Below, in pieces: positions 16,461-28,073 of a stretch of 64,000 bases of DNA. Position numbers and translations under genes: made by a program. Numbering within the stretch: the stretch's first letter is position 1; every line of letters begins with the position of its first letter. This DNA comes from Crambe crambe. Taxonomy: Eukaryota > Porifera > Demospongiae > Poecilosclerida > Crambeidae. The notes under the pieces were generated by a model, which made no database searches, was not told where the DNA came from, and saw nothing but the letters and a program-made list of their open reading frames with translations. The stretch lies in the NCBI GenBank assembly GCA_963924555.1, contig OZ004582.1, positions 4,650,001-4,714,000 on the forward strand. Reading direction: 5' to 3'.

Positions 16461-19400
16461 CTAAAATGAGTGTCCATATGCTACATTGTCCTTTAGTTCC
16501 AGTTCTTCTTTAGCTGGGAGTATAATGTCCTCATAAAATGGACCAGGTGGAGGCTGGCTGGGTTGGAGGTCGTGTTTGTCTCTATTACAGCAATATGTGA
16601 CTAGAGAACCACAAGCAATCCCACCAACCAGTCCCACAATAAAAAATGCAATGCTGCATATCACAGTCAGTATAGTTAATGATACTGGAGGAGGAGGAAC
16701 ATCAATACCAGTGGTGGGATTAGCACTATTGACACATATGGCATGTGCAGGATCTGGATTCCAGAAGCCGTTCTGAGAACAGATAGTTCTTATGATAGCA
16801 GTGGGACTCAAGAAGCCATCAGCACAAGTGAAGTTGAAGAAAGATCCTTCAGATGTAGCATTCAAGTCATCATCTATGATCACCACACCTTCACCAAACA
16901 CAGGTGACCCACACTCCCCTGGAATAGGACACACTTGACATTTCATATTATGATAAGGATGAAGAGCTACTTACCTCTGCACATGACACCATCAATATCT
17001 GGACTCCACCTACCCTCAATACATGTGGCATTATCTATGCCATCCAATACTTGATTTTCATTATTGCATGAGAATGAGATGACAGTGCCTTCAGGAGCTG
17101 ATGCCACACCCACAACATCAGTTAAAAATCTCAATCGTGGATTGATGGAGGGGAAGACACAGCGACCTATGTGAATAATATGGAATGGTGCTATATACAC
17201 TGCACATGCTTCTGTGCATGTAGTATAACACAATCTGTATCCTGCTCTGGATGAGGCATTTTCATGGGACTGGTGGGAGAGCAGTATTTGTAGAGCTAGT
17301 ATAGCTTGAGCAAGCATAACTAGTTTATTTTCAGACAGCCTAGCTGTATGGCTGTATGCTGTACATTAGATGCATAAACTCCACTGACTGACAAAGGGGG
17401 CAACAAATTCATAGACTGCAACAGTTAGCAACTGCTTTTTTAATGAAAAGTGGAAGTTCAACAGTCAGCATTAAACTCCAAGTATTAGCTACAGTGAAAC
17501 CTCTCAGCAGACCCTCCCAGAAGTGGACAACCTCTGTAAAACGGACAACCATCCAAGCACCGATTGAATTTACCATAGAACTAGTGTATTTAAAACCTCC
17601 GAGAAACGGACTACCTCCGAACTCCGGACAGCGGACACTGCTTGATGTCCAAAGCAATCAGAATCATTAGGCCATGCCCACAGATTACTTGCTAAACAAG
17701 CGCACGAATGAAATTATTATTATAATGACATAGCTAGCTAAGTCCAGTAGCAGATCTTCTTAGAGGCAGATGACCTTAGAGAGACAGTAAATCCACCTCC
17801 TTCACTGAGTTTTAAGGAAAGCACTCATTTGGCTATGACTACTTTTCTAAACAATCATCAGACACTCATTTTTTGCATGGAAACAATACTTTGTAAAACT
17901 TCCAAGATAAGGACAACCTCCGAGATAAGGACAAAGGTCTTTTCCCCAAAGTGTCCTCTATTCGGAGGTTCCACTATATTTAAGTCTATGAATTTTAGCT
18001 CAATTTTGTATTGTAGCTATTGATAGACAATTTTATGAATAATTCCCTTTGATGTAATGAGGCAACACTTGCTAGGCCTGCAAGTGGTCAGGTATCTACG
18101 GCAAGTTCACCTTTGCATTGCAAAGCCAGAGGTCTTAAAACCACAGTTGACACAAACCTTTTGTTCTACTGAGTCACAGTGTACATAGACCTGGGTGCAC
18201 AAAAGTGTTTGGTCTAAAGGCTCAAGTTCAAAAGTGAGGAAACTTGCTGTATGTGTCACAGGTGGTTTCACATAAAGATCTGTAGTTGTCATAAGACTAT
18301 ACACAGTTTATACTGGGTTAGTGAGTGACTACTCTGTTTACAATAGACACCTGGGCTGGGTATCTATTGTAAACCTTTTTTGCCACACACATAGCTAGGA
18401 CAATATGTGGTTTCCTATCCTGTGCACATAGTCTATATTATCCATGATAACAGTTGCTGACCATTCAAGTATATTAGACTCACTGTAATTTAGTGTGGCA
18501 GATGAAGTGTAGCTGCCATGACATCTGTGAGCCACTACAGTGACATTGTACTGGACATTGAAGGGGACATTGGGTATGATTATGCTAGTCCTTGAAGCAT
18601 TGCTATATGGAATAGGTGGACTAATGAAGATATCGTAGTGAGCACCATCCTGTCGTGTCCAGGACACATTAATAGCTGTAATACTAGTCCTCCCAAATTC
18701 CAGATCCAAGGTAGCAGGGAGTGTCAGATTATATGATGTAGGTACACCTGTATGATATATTAGGCCATGCATGCTGTGATAAGAGTCAGGTAGCTAATAG
18801 TACATGAGCTGCAGTGTAGCTACTTTATGTATCAATTCACATGGGGATAGCTATGTTTGGACAATCACCTGTAACCTTTATGATTGCAGTTTCCTTCCTG
18901 ATCTCTCCTGAAACAAATGTAAGACATTGCACCATAGTTCCATCTAGTCCCTCTCTGGCATTCACACTTATAGTAGTCACTAGTTCCATAGTGGAACTTG
19001 TATAGGACACTGTTCTGAATGTAAATACACCATCATCTGTGGTGAAGGGAGGCATCCTTCCCAGATGAAATTGAGTCAATTCTTGAGTCGGATAGTTCAT
19101 TTGAGGAGTAGTAATATTCCAGCGCAAAAATGTTTGCCTAGCGGTACAAGTGAACTCTACTTCTTCTCCATCACAAGCAAGATGTAAGGGAGGAACCAGG
19201 GTCACTGCAGCACTAGCACCTATGACAACAGTATTAATGTCAGCTCTGAAGTTGTGCTCATTTTGTACATAGCAGAACTCAGGCCTTCATGTTGTTGTTG
19301 CCTTTCTATAGATATGTACGTAGTTTCTACCAACTCTTTTTTAAAATCATTGTCCCTCTGAATTATAACATGTTTTCTTTAGTTGTTTTCCTAGCTAGCT

Positions 19401-19576
19401 AGTTATCTCAATAGAGGAATATTGATGAGCATAGTTATATCTGTTTAGAGTTTATGAGCTTGATTCATAGACCAAAGTTGAGCAGTGCAACTTAAACCAG
19501 ACAACTTACAGTTAGTTGCAGTCCAATAGATCAGCAGGCAAGTCAAGTCAGTAATACAATTATGCAACAGTGCCAT
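16461..19576 (-). CDS. Receptor A: Ig-FN3-CCP-CCP membrane protein
   Basis: Minus-strand exons are 19576-19510 (signal peptide, MALLHN...), 19219-18869 (Ig-like), 18747-18484 (FN3), 17166-16975 (CCP1) and 16918-16461 (CCP2, TM, tail, TAG). Together they give 443 residues with every junction in phase 1. The Ig-like part (about 23-139) has LACDGEEVEFTC, RWN and MVQC. FN3 (about 140-227) has NVSW and the YNVTVVAH strand. Each CCP has four Cys and a Trp before the last (RWSPDIDGVMC; FWNPDPAHAIC). The TM is about 372-400. The tail carries PFYEDIILPAKEELELK and ends DNVAYGHSF. YEDI fits a YxxI sorting or SH2-type site, by pattern only. The gene looks intact. CCP repeats usually bind protein ligands, so a recognition receptor is the best inference. 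Confidence 0.88.
17490..17979. mobile_element. Non-coding TA-flanked element with GTGGAACCTC-type ends
   Basis: TACAGTGAAACCTCTCAGC at the left is mirrored by CGGAGGTTCCACTATA at the right. The interior has several ggacaacctc(c/t)g fragments on both sides, giving a mirrored structure. It is likely a Tc1/pogo-type MITE and lies in the CCP1-FN3 intron of gene A. Similar ends occur near 5.6 kb and 40.24 kb. Confidence 0.6.
18108..18252 (+). repeat. Copy of the 3' end of receptor 2a intron 1
   Basis: About 140 bp beginning GCAAAGCCAGAGGTCTTAAA match 8,233-8,355, which directly precede the Ig exon of receptor 2a. Here they lie inside a gene A intron on the opposite strand to A. This is either a dispersed repeat or a leftover of receptor-2 sequence; the sequence does not decide. 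Confidence 0.55.
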
Positions 19577-19750
19577 TTTCCTTAGTTAGCTACATAGTAT
19601 AAAACCATAGATTTTGAACAGTGGCCATTCCAGCATTTCCAAACTGCACAATTTCTAAACTGCATGTTTACAAAACTTATTAAATTGCTGTTTACAGTTA
19701 TAAACTGCATCAGCTGCGCGCGCTGCACAGGTTTTCCGCACGCGCACGAG

Positions 19751-20317
19751 CGTAAGGTAGGTGTGGGTATTATGAGTCAGCTAAGTATTGTTGCTCTTTT
19801 CTTGGAAATGGACTATCTTAGAATCCTGAAAATTGCTCCAGATATAAAATAGGTTATGTAGAACTAATGTGTGGAGAAAGTAATAAAAATATTGCATCTT
19901 GTAGATAGGAGTTATGATCTTACATAACATACTCAGGAAGGTATTATGAGTCATAGGTATGAATTATGAGTCGCTGGCTTGATTTTTGTCTCTAAAAATT
20001 GATAATGTAGCTAAGATTTCTACAAAATAAAAATAATAACCTTAGATTACTTTAAAATTCATTTTTTACTCCATCTTGTGGCATCATTGCTTCCCTGCGC
20101 TTTTTTTTAATTCAGATTGGTTACGATTGTACCCATTTTTAAACTTCTCATTTAAGATTATGTTTATGCATGAATAAGGCATTTTCTGGATGATTTTATT
20201 TGATCAAAAGACCAAAAAAATGATTAAATTTTCATATCTAAAGTATCAACTCTTGTAGATTCTTATCAAGTGGTGAACCCATAGGGACTGACTCATAATA
20301 CCCACACCTACCCTACG
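19751..20317. mobile_element. MITE with CGTAAGGTAGGTGTGGG ends
   Basis: Twenty-eight-base ends starting CGTAAGGTAGGTGTGGG are mirrored almost exactly at 20,290-20,317, and each inner edge reads TATTATGAGTC or its complement. It is non-coding. It sits just upstream of the gene A start (19,576), so it may lie in that gene's promoter region. Confidence 0.75.
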
Positions 20318-20892
20318 CTTTGCTCTTTGTCGACCTTTTACCGAAGATGCAATAATTGCGGCACTATCTGAAGTTTAGCTCTTCACAGTCTTTTGGATCC
20401 AGTAAGTTTGCTAAAGGGCTCTATATTCAGTATAATATCTAGCTACAAATACTGTGTAGCAGGTGGTAAATTGCATTTGTGTGTATTGACCCTTGCAACT
20501 TTGCATGAAATAGTTGCTTGAGGCATATGCATACTACTTGCACAGTGGATGTCTACTGATTCCAGCCCTGAAAAGGAAAAAAAAGCATATCAGTAATGAA
20601 AGATGGGCAAACTAAAAGATTATGCACACATAATTCGTTTTCAATGGACCCTGTTGACAAACTAGTGCACTAAGAGTAACACCCTGCATATATAGAAACA
20701 AGTGTAGTACACATAAATGGATGGTGTTAGCCTCGTCCCCAGGCTGTCGGAAGGGGGAGGGGGAAGGAAAAGACGGCCTGGTGTCCATTGTCTGCGCATG
20801 CGCAAAATTGTACCAGAATTCCTGGTACATCATTTATTTACAGTAAACTGCACTAGTAAACTACGCACAATTTAAGCTTCTGCCTTTTCTGT

Positions 20893-21980
20893 TTGACTTT
20901 TAAGTTGAAACGTGATGCTCTGCCACCTAGCAAACACAGTGTATGTGTTGTGTTACCCTTAATATCTTTGATGGTAGACCAAGTAACAAACCTTCAGGCT
21001 AATGGCATAGGGTGTGCTATTCTTAGTGGAAGTAGTGGAATGAATGAATCTTTGCTTGCTTCTGAGAAAGGCATCAGATCAGGTGACTATGTCCTCCTGT
21101 ATTGTGCCCCAAAGGCAATAGTAGACAGTGAGCATTGGAGTGGTCACTTCACACAGGAGCCTCTCTGCTCTCAGGTTGTAGCTATAGCAGTGGATGAAGC
21201 ACACTGTGTGTACAAATGGGGTGCTAAATTTCATCCATCCTATGCCAGAATCCATGAGCTTAGGTCTGTATTGCCTGCCAATACTCCCATGTTAGCTACT
21301 ACAGCTACTGTTACTCAAACAATGTTACAGGATATTACTCGGTCATTAAACATGATTGAGTATCAGCTAGTTTATGTTACTCCTGAGAGAAGTAATATTT
21401 TTTATAGAGTAAAGAATCGTACTTTATTGAAAATGATTTAAGACATATTATGAGTGATTTGAAGTTAAATTCCATTAAAGCCAGCAGAGTATTGATTCAT
21501 TGTCAATCACTGAATATTTGCTCAACTCTTTATGCTCACTTTCTTTACGAACTTGGTGACCTTAGTCATTATCCTATTAATGGTGATAAAATAGCTTCTA
21601 ATCGATTGTTTGGAATGTATCATTCAGGAACTGTGGATCACAACAAAAGTGTGTTTATGACAAGCATGGCTGATAATGGCAATGTTCGTGTGGTATTTGC
21701 CATGGTAGCACTTGGCATGGGTGTCAATTTGGCTGGCCTAAATACCATTATACACTATGGGGCCCCTCGCAGTTTAGAAGATTATATCCAAGAGTGTGGC
21801 CGAGCTGGACGGTCTGGAGAGCAGTCCTTTTCTACTATATATTGGTGTGCTTCTGATGCCCCAAAGTATAAAGATATTAGTGATCTACATAGACAAGAAG
21901 TAGTATTTGTTAGGACTTACTTAGAAAATTCAAGTAGATGTAGAAGATTGCAATTATTGGAATACTTTATTGGAGATTAA
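20893..21980 (+). pseudogene. RecQ-type DNA helicase relic of the transposon
   Basis: The frame shows SF2/RecQ landmarks in order: VLPLISLMVDQV (motif Ia), AVDEAHC (motif II), the RecQ aromatic loop CVYKWGAKFHPSY, LATTATV (motif III), VRVVFAMVALGMGV (motif V region) and QECGRAGRSG (motif VI). The Walker A segment expected about 25-40 residues before motif Ia is absent, because the reading opens only 165 bp inside the element end. The frame also shifts once near 21,430 between the two helicase lobes. This copy is therefore N-terminally truncated and broken. In an intact relative the helicase would unwind DNA with ATP, presumably helping transposition; that is inference. There is no ATG at the start, which supports a missing upstream exon. 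Confidence 0.85.
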
Positions 21981-23628
21981 AAAAAAAAAAAAGAACCTGC
22001 TCCAGATATGTGTTGTGATATATATATAATAGTGATAATCGAATTAGTAAGATAAATGACATTGTGTATCTGTGGAATAATAGCAATATATTATTACTCT
22101 GAGTCAGTGTCTTATCAGACTGAGATCTTCAGCTTCCTCAAACTGTTTATATCTTTTGTAATCTGTAATCTTTTTTTTCATATATTCGTTCAATTTTTTT
22201 CTGTCTAATTTACTCAAAGGGTCACTAGGTAATGTTTTGAACATGAGATGTTTGCGACCTCTATGAATCTCCCATAATTTTTCATGCTGGACTACAGCCA
22301 CAACACTCTTTATGTCATCTATCTTCACGTGTGGTAAGTCCACATTGCAGATCAAACTGATTAGACACAGTTGACATATATGTGATGGCCCTTGCAATAT
22401 TTGTGAGAGCATTTTGACTGAAGTTTGCTCCCATGTGATGTATGGCTGCTTTTAGTGCCTTATTAATATGTTCATTACAAATTTCTCCCCAAACCACCAT
22501 GCGTGTTGACGAACCTGTCCTGATGTACCAGAGTTGATGGCAAGCACAAAAGTTGGATTTGTTGCCGCACAGCAGCCAGTGAATACTTTGTCCGTCTTGA
22601 TTCATAAAAGTGTAACAAAAAAAACTTCCAACACCTCATGATTCGATTCCCATCACCCTCATGCCAGGCATCATAAAATTCCAGAGCAAGTGAGGCATAG
22701 TGACAGAGTGATCTTGCATAGTTGTACTTTCCATCACCCGATTCTTTCATTATTTTACCCAATAAGGTATCAGTAATGATTGTACAATTTTCTACAACTT
22801 TCATTGATAAACCAACCATAAATTTCTTTTTTTCTGTGTCAGAAGTAGATCTTACTATTTGGTGGTTGAGATCAGAATCTACATGCAAATGCTAGATGGT
22901 GGCCTTTCAGCACTGTAAATATAGCATCTGTACATGCATTCATATCTTTTTGGCAGCTGGTAATTATCTTAGAAGTGCAAAGAATTGACCAAGAGTTCCA
23001 TGATCACTGGAACTGTCAGTGAAATACCACCTGCATGAATAGGATAATATGAATACAAGACAACTATGTTCTTGCAGTACAGTGTCAGTATCTGCTCTAT
23101 TGTGTAGTATGGCTAATATACTTACTTCAAATAGGCACATTAGTGTATGCCAGTCTTCAATGACTGGCTCAAGTAGGTCAAGCCTGTCTTCCCAAGTGTC
23201 AGAGTCCATTACATGTTGCTGTGCACTTCTTTGCCTTTCACATGTAAGTAAATCACCACCTGATGGGACAGTACTGCTGAAATTTTCCCAAGGTAAGTTC
23301 GCTGGCTTCTCATTATATCAAGCATATCTTGGTGACAGGCCTCATTCTTGTACAGTACATCAAGAACAGCAACCTCTGATTTTGTAGCCATTTCTAGACT
23401 ATGTCTGTGCATTATGTGTTGAGGGATTAGCTTCTTGAATTTTCGAAGATCTTTGATGTAAGTGCACAGAATTCTGCTGACTATAATTGCAAGATTGAGT
23501 CTGATAGAAGCTACATCAGACTCTGATGGTAGAAAATTAGTAATAGACAAGTGTCTAAACGATTGTGGAATAATGCAAGAACTTTTAGGAGGAGAAATTC
23601 TACTTTTCACTACCAACACGCTAAACAC

Positions 23629-24944
23629 TAGTCTCGCGTAGCCAGACCCAATTCTTTCCTTTTTCTTGGGGGCGGGGGAAAGAAAGGGTCTGGTCAACTC
23701 CCGTAGAGCGTTTTGTTCTGAGTGCACCCAAATTCAGGTGCGCGCTAATTGACCACCACTTAGTTAGCGGTAAGGCGATAACCGCCGTGGTTACTATGAA
23801 TCTCATTTGCATTAGCTTGTGCAAAAGTGATCTGAGTTATTTAGGAAAAACTGCATGCATGGAATAACAGGAGCCAGGTAAGAAATGATATCATCACAGT
23901 TAGCTAGCTAACTAACTAATCCTTGCAGCTTTAAGGCTGAGCTGAATGTGCTGTTTAACAAGTTGGTCTTAATGGGTTTGTGGAAACTGCAGACTGTGAT
24001 GCTAGAAGCAACAAAGATGCAATGTCTCACTCTGAGTAGTAAACTAAAAGCCAAAAGAAAGTGGCTATCCCAAGCTAATGCTTCTAGCAGCCTTAAAAGA
24101 ACTGTATCGTAACAACCAGTGGAATCAGAGAGCACTAATAAGAGCACTAATAAACATTCTCCTCCTGTTCATGTAAGTCTTATTGTTATTCTTGTGCATC
24201 ACACTATTTACTTTAACAGGTAAATATTGACTACCATTCAGGACAAAAGAATACACCTTGGAGGAAAAGAACCATCAAAAGAGTTGCACAAAGGAGCTAG
24301 CTACAAGGAGCTACGATTTCTTAGGAGAGACTCTGGGTTAACGAACAGAAGCTGCTTCCCTTGCAACACATTTCTAATTGTTTCAGGGTCATCTTGGGCT
24401 TCACCAATGAAGTTTGTAACAATTCCTTTTGGGGAAAACTTGGCCTTTTGATCGATCATTATAGCTGTCAGAGGACTGATGCACACGACAATACTGCCTA
24501 TAGTAGCACATAAATTGAAGGGGACAGCTACTATAAGTGTGTATGGAAATTGTTCTTACCGTTCAGCTTATCGAAGAGAATAGGTAGGACTCCATATATA
24601 ATAGATTTACTACCCGGATACAAAAGTATCTTTACAAGACACTAATGCCCAATGGCTTCTTTTTGCTTCAGCTTCAATGCATGCAGAAATGGTATCTTCT
24701 AAGGCCTGTGTCAGTGTAACTGAAGGAACATCAGGAGCAACAGAAGGATAAAATGCAAAACAGACTTTAATGAGATTCATAGTAACGGCGGTTATCGCCT
24801 TACCGCTAACTAAGTGGTGGTCAATTAGCGCGCACCTGAATTTGGGTGCACTCAGAACAAAACGCTCTACGGGAGTTGACCAGACCCTTTCTTTCCCCCG
24901 CCCCCAAGAAAAAGGAAAGAATTGGGTCTGGCTACGCGAGACTA
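23629..24944. mobile_element. Nested element with 178 bp inverted ends
   Basis: Ends TAGTCTCGCGTAGCCAGACC and its mirror are followed by about 178 bp of near-perfect inverted repeat. The flanking 9 bp duplication is GCTAAACAC. The element interrupts the DUF6589-type gene between ...AKHLHHV and the VLVVKSRISPP segment, so it inserted after the 6.9 kb element. The interior carries minus-strand RecQ-like fragments, so it is a deletion derivative of a helicase-bearing relative with different ends. Confidence 0.92.
24301..24650 (-). pseudogene. RecQ-like helicase fragment inside nested element
   Basis: Reading leftward, a segment with PGSKSIIYGVLPILFDKLNG ends at a good donor (24,560). This is a weakened Walker A (normally GxGKS) with the residues that usually follow it. 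The next exon has CISPLTAIMIDQ (motif Ia) and LLFVNPESLLRN (motif Ib/Ic region). DEAH and later motifs are absent. It therefore represents the very part missing from the helicase relic at 20,893, though from a different element. Confidence 0.75.
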
Positions 24945-25228
24945 GCTAAACACGTGGTGTAGGTGCTTTGCATGGTCAGATCTTATATCCCTCACACCCA
25001 CTGATACATCGACATTATCACCGATAAATTTGAAAGAAGCTTGTGTTTCAATCCATCTTTGTATCGGGACTTCATTTAACTTGCTTATTGCTAAAGCAAG
25101 CCTTAGAACTGCACTATAGCTTATAGTGATGTTAAGATGATTGAGTCGAGTGATAACCTGCAAGTGTAACAGTATATACATGCAAATGCAATGTAAGCTG
25201 CTGACATGATATTGAGCTGGGAACCTGG

Positions 25229-25990
25229 TAACCTCGTTCCCAGGCTCTCAGTGAAACGGGAAATGTGGGGGCGGAAAGGAAAGCCTGGTTTCTACTGCAC
25301 GCACAGGCGTGTAAATTTTGACCACATAATTATATTCATAACACGATTGATGATGTAATTATTAAGTAAACGTCACAATTAGTACAAACGCGCGTGATGG
25401 ATGCATGTCGCTTGTGTTAGCAGAGTGCAGCTATTGCCTTGTTTAGCAGTTCTGGATTATCATAGAAGTAGGATCAACAAACTCCTGGATGTCCCTGAGC
25501 TAGCTCCAGATGACCCCTTCCCATCACACGTCTGTCAAGCTTGCAAGAGGAGAATAGTTTCCTTGGAGAAGGCAACTGCAAACATTACTAGCTTCAAAGA
25601 GCTGGCCAGATCTTCTTTGTGGAGATCCCTTGAGAGCAGGGGCACGAACACGAACATATCCTTGCCATCAAATACAGCTCGGATAGCCAGCTTCTGCTCT
25701 TCCTTCAGTAACAGTTCGGGTAAACCAAGGCATGGGAAAGCGCTTGCGGATAGTGGGAACTTGAATCACTTGAAGAAACGCTAGAAGAAACACTCTCAGA
25801 AACGAACTCGCCATCTTGCACAAAAAAACGCTGATTAGACAAAAATTATAATTATGATGAAATCAAAAACGGGAAAGTACGGAGGGAATCCAAATCCCCG
25901 GAATGTGAGGGATCCGGTCTGCAGTAGAAACCAGGCTCTCCTTTCCGCCCCCACATTTCCCGTTTCACTGAGAGCCTGGGAACGAGGCTA
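25229..25990. mobile_element. Nested 762 bp element with ZAD-like exon relic
   Basis: Ends TAACCTCGTTCCCAGGCT and AGCCTGGGAACGAGGCTA are followed by about 75 bp of inverted repeat. The flanking duplication GGAACCTGG is 9 bp and perfect. It lies in an intron of the DUF6589-type gene. The terminal motif CCTCGTnCCCAGGCT is shared with the 6.9 kb host element and with 28,460-29,035, so these are one family. Confidence 0.92.
25397..25784 (+). pseudogene. ZAD-like zinc-finger exon relic
   Basis: Starting ATGGATGCATGTCGCTTGTG, the frame reads MDACRLC, hits a stop, and after a frame change continues LLDVPELAPDDPF...HVCQACKRRIVSLEKA. The C-x2-C pairs and the spacing match the ZAD-like first exon of the host element at 27,475. 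No DUF6589 segment follows. It is a broken remnant carried by a non-autonomous element. Confidence 0.7.
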
Positions 25991-26056
25991 GGAACCTGGG
26001 GTCATAGGTTTCCAAATACCATTCATGGCCCTCAGTAGCTAATTGTAGTGCTGCCA

Positions 26057-26057
26057 C

Positions 26058-26099
<42 letters not shown>
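26057..26099. repeat. CA microsatellite
   Basis: About twenty-one CA units next to the donor of the DUF6589-type gene exon. Confidence 0.95.
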
Positions 26100-26101
<2 letters not shown>

Positions 26102-27672
26102 TTTACTTACTTTTTTCTGGACCTGAGATGCATATAGTGCAATGGAAATGAGTGACTGATCCCCACACATTTCTCTGTTTCGTTCCTTCAATAAAATAGC
26201 AATAGCCATACATATGCTCGGCATGTGACATTTTTTTGAACTCATTTCGGTGGTCACTGTGACTGACTACAAGTGAGAAGATCTTAAAAATAGTAGGTGC
26301 TTTCAATTTCAGGTCATCTGCCAACTTATCCCAGGTAAATTCAGGAAGTTTATCGATGGCAATCTTCCGAAAGGGTGAATTTTTTTCGACAAAGTTCTCA
26401 TTTATCAAATCAAGGAATTTCATCAGAACATGCTTCCTGAGTTCCTCATTTGCAAAAATAGCTTTTGCTAAAGATTTCAAATCACCACCGGCAAGCTTTT
26501 TTCCAATTTTTTCCAGACCTCCACTTAGTGTGGACGAGTAGGGACTGGTATTGGATGGTGAATGTACTGTAATCTGTAATAAGTGTATGTATTGTCATAT
26601 TATATCATCTAAGAATGCTTATGATAGCTACCTCAACAGATTTCTGGACCTCTAGTGTAGGGTGTGAAATTTCTGGTCCTATTTTAATGTAGAGAATCAT
26701 ATTATTGAATGCCTGACTTCAAACTCTACCTGCTGATCTCTGCAGGCTGTTGGAGATGCCGGCAAGTGGAGTGCTAGGGCCAATGGTGTTCCTTGCTGAT
26801 TTGTTTAACAAAGATGATTATGTGTATGAAGCAAACTACTATAATATACCTGTATTGGGTTGCTGGATGTTAGCAAGAAGTGTACACCCATCAATATTTC
26901 CCTCTGTAATCATTAGCATAAAGCATTATCTTTATTGTGGGTTAATTTTGTTTTAACAGCTGAGAGTCTGTGGTTACATGTGATTAGCCATGTGGCAAAA
27001 ATGACTCATTTTTTTACTGCTACGTATATAACAAGTAATCCAGGCTCCTTCAGTGGAGAAACCATTGCATATGTACCTGTAATCTCAGTGGCATCACCTG
27101 GAAACAAACATCTTGCTCTACTACGCTTTGCTGCAGGTGGATGGGATCTAGGACTGGAATTCAAATTTGAAGACTGACTTGGTGATTGAATGCTTGAAGT
27201 GGGCCTCTTCCTATTGCTAGCATATATGCTCTGTAGCTGGTCACTGCCTTTTCCCTGAATTCTTCAAGACCTCTTTCCAGAGAGTAAAATCTAGCTATGC
27301 AGCTTCTACATACCCTTCTTGGATAGCCATCATCTTGACTGATATCAATGCCAGTGAGTTGGCAGATTCTCCTTGGGAGATTTTTCTCTAAGCTCTTCTT
27401 GCTGAAGAGGGAAAGATAATGTGGATGTTCAGCTTTACCTAAGCAGATGCGACACAGATATACAGATACAGCCATTCCATCCAGCCAGCTGGCATAACAT
27501 TGCGATCGTGCGGGCGAGTAGGGAAAGGTTTGCTATGCCATTAATCATTCATAATTTACTACTTATTTTACTGAAGTATACTGGAATTTTGGCGCATGCG
27601 CAGACAGTGGACACCAGGCCGTCTTTTCCTTCCCCCCCTTCCGACGGCCTGGGGACGAGGCTAGGATGGTGT

Positions 27673-28073
27673 GTAAGAGTTGTTATGGGACTGTGGTGAG
27701 CGATGCCTGCATGTTCACATGTAGTGTCAATATCCTTGTTGGCAATATTTCATGTGGTTATCATGAATATAGTATCTAGCCATGCACATATTCACCTCTC
27801 CTGTTATTGCCATTTTTTGCTTATGAACAAACACATCATCATAGCTATAAGCATATGTAGAGTTGAACTGCAACAATGTTGGTATGCTGAGCTTATCATA
27901 ATTATTAGTCACCTCTACACTTTCAATGTTGTTTCCTGTTTCACATATAAACCTCATGCAGCATATCAATTAGATTCTCTATGAATGATATTGGAAAAGT
28001 GCATCAGTATTTATAATTATCATGTACCTAGATGACACGTCACACTGACACTCTCTGCCTTACCTTACACAGT
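27673..28073. other. Gap before receptor B, nothing recognised
   Basis: AT-rich DNA between the right target duplication of the 6.9 kb transposon and the signal-peptide exon of receptor B. Both strands have open stretches of 80-90 codons, but none shows a motif, splice logic or family resemblance. The promoter of B presumably lies here. Confidence 0.4.

Larger units (their letters stand above)
22104..27475 (-). pseudogene. ZAD-like + DUF6589-type transposon protein, decayed
   Basis: Read from 27,475 downward. The first exon (27,475-27,077) starts MAVSVYLCRIC and has paired C-x2-C sites (CRIC, CRSC) in a ZAD-like zinc-binding arrangement, then a Ser/Pro/Lys linker. A short exon follows near 26,681-26,634. 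The exon at 26,580-26,105 contains FTWDKLADDLKLKAPTIF and ICMAIAILLKERNREMCGDQ. The exon from 25,157 holds FIGDNVDVSV and SDHAKHLHH. Further on come GGDLLTCERQRSAQQH, LLEPVIEDWHTL, SSDHGTLGQFF, GDGNRIMRCWKFFLL, FVNTHGGLGRN and EHINKALKAAIHHMGAN. These match my memory of DUF6589 proteins in sponges, corals and fungi. At least four frame breaks are seen (about 27,225, 26,235, 23,265 and around 22,890), plus the insertion of another element at 23,629. GDN, DWH and late acidic residues could be an RNase H-fold catalytic set; that is inference. Confidence 0.82.
20728..27663. mobile_element. 6.9 kb RecQ/DUF6589 DNA transposon
   Basis: Inverted ends of about 80 bp begin TAGCCTCGTCCCCAGGC and include GACGGCCTGGTGTCCA and TCTGCGCATGCGC on both sides. 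A perfect 9 bp duplication, GGATGGTGT, flanks the element (20,719-20,727 and 27,664-27,672). Inside are a RecQ-like helicase relic (+) and a ZAD-like plus DUF6589-type gene relic (-). Two younger elements (23,629-24,944 and 25,229-25,990) are inserted into it. Nine-base duplications are typical of Mutator-like elements, but I see no MULE transposase motif. The Academ superfamily, which can carry helicases, is known for shorter duplications. I therefore leave the superfamily open. Both genes carry frameshifts, so this copy is not autonomous. Confidence 0.9.

Noticed and set aside
20893-21980. Helicase as a host RecQ gene
   Set aside because: It lies entirely between transposon ends, lacks Walker A, has a frameshift and no introns or signal of host conservation.
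26105-26580. Death-like helical segment (FTWDKLADDLKLKAPTIF)
   Set aside because: At first it looked like a Death domain because of the Trp and Leu pattern. Its place between the ZAD-like exon and the DUF6589 core, and its match to the N-terminal part of such proteins, show that it belongs to the transposon gene.
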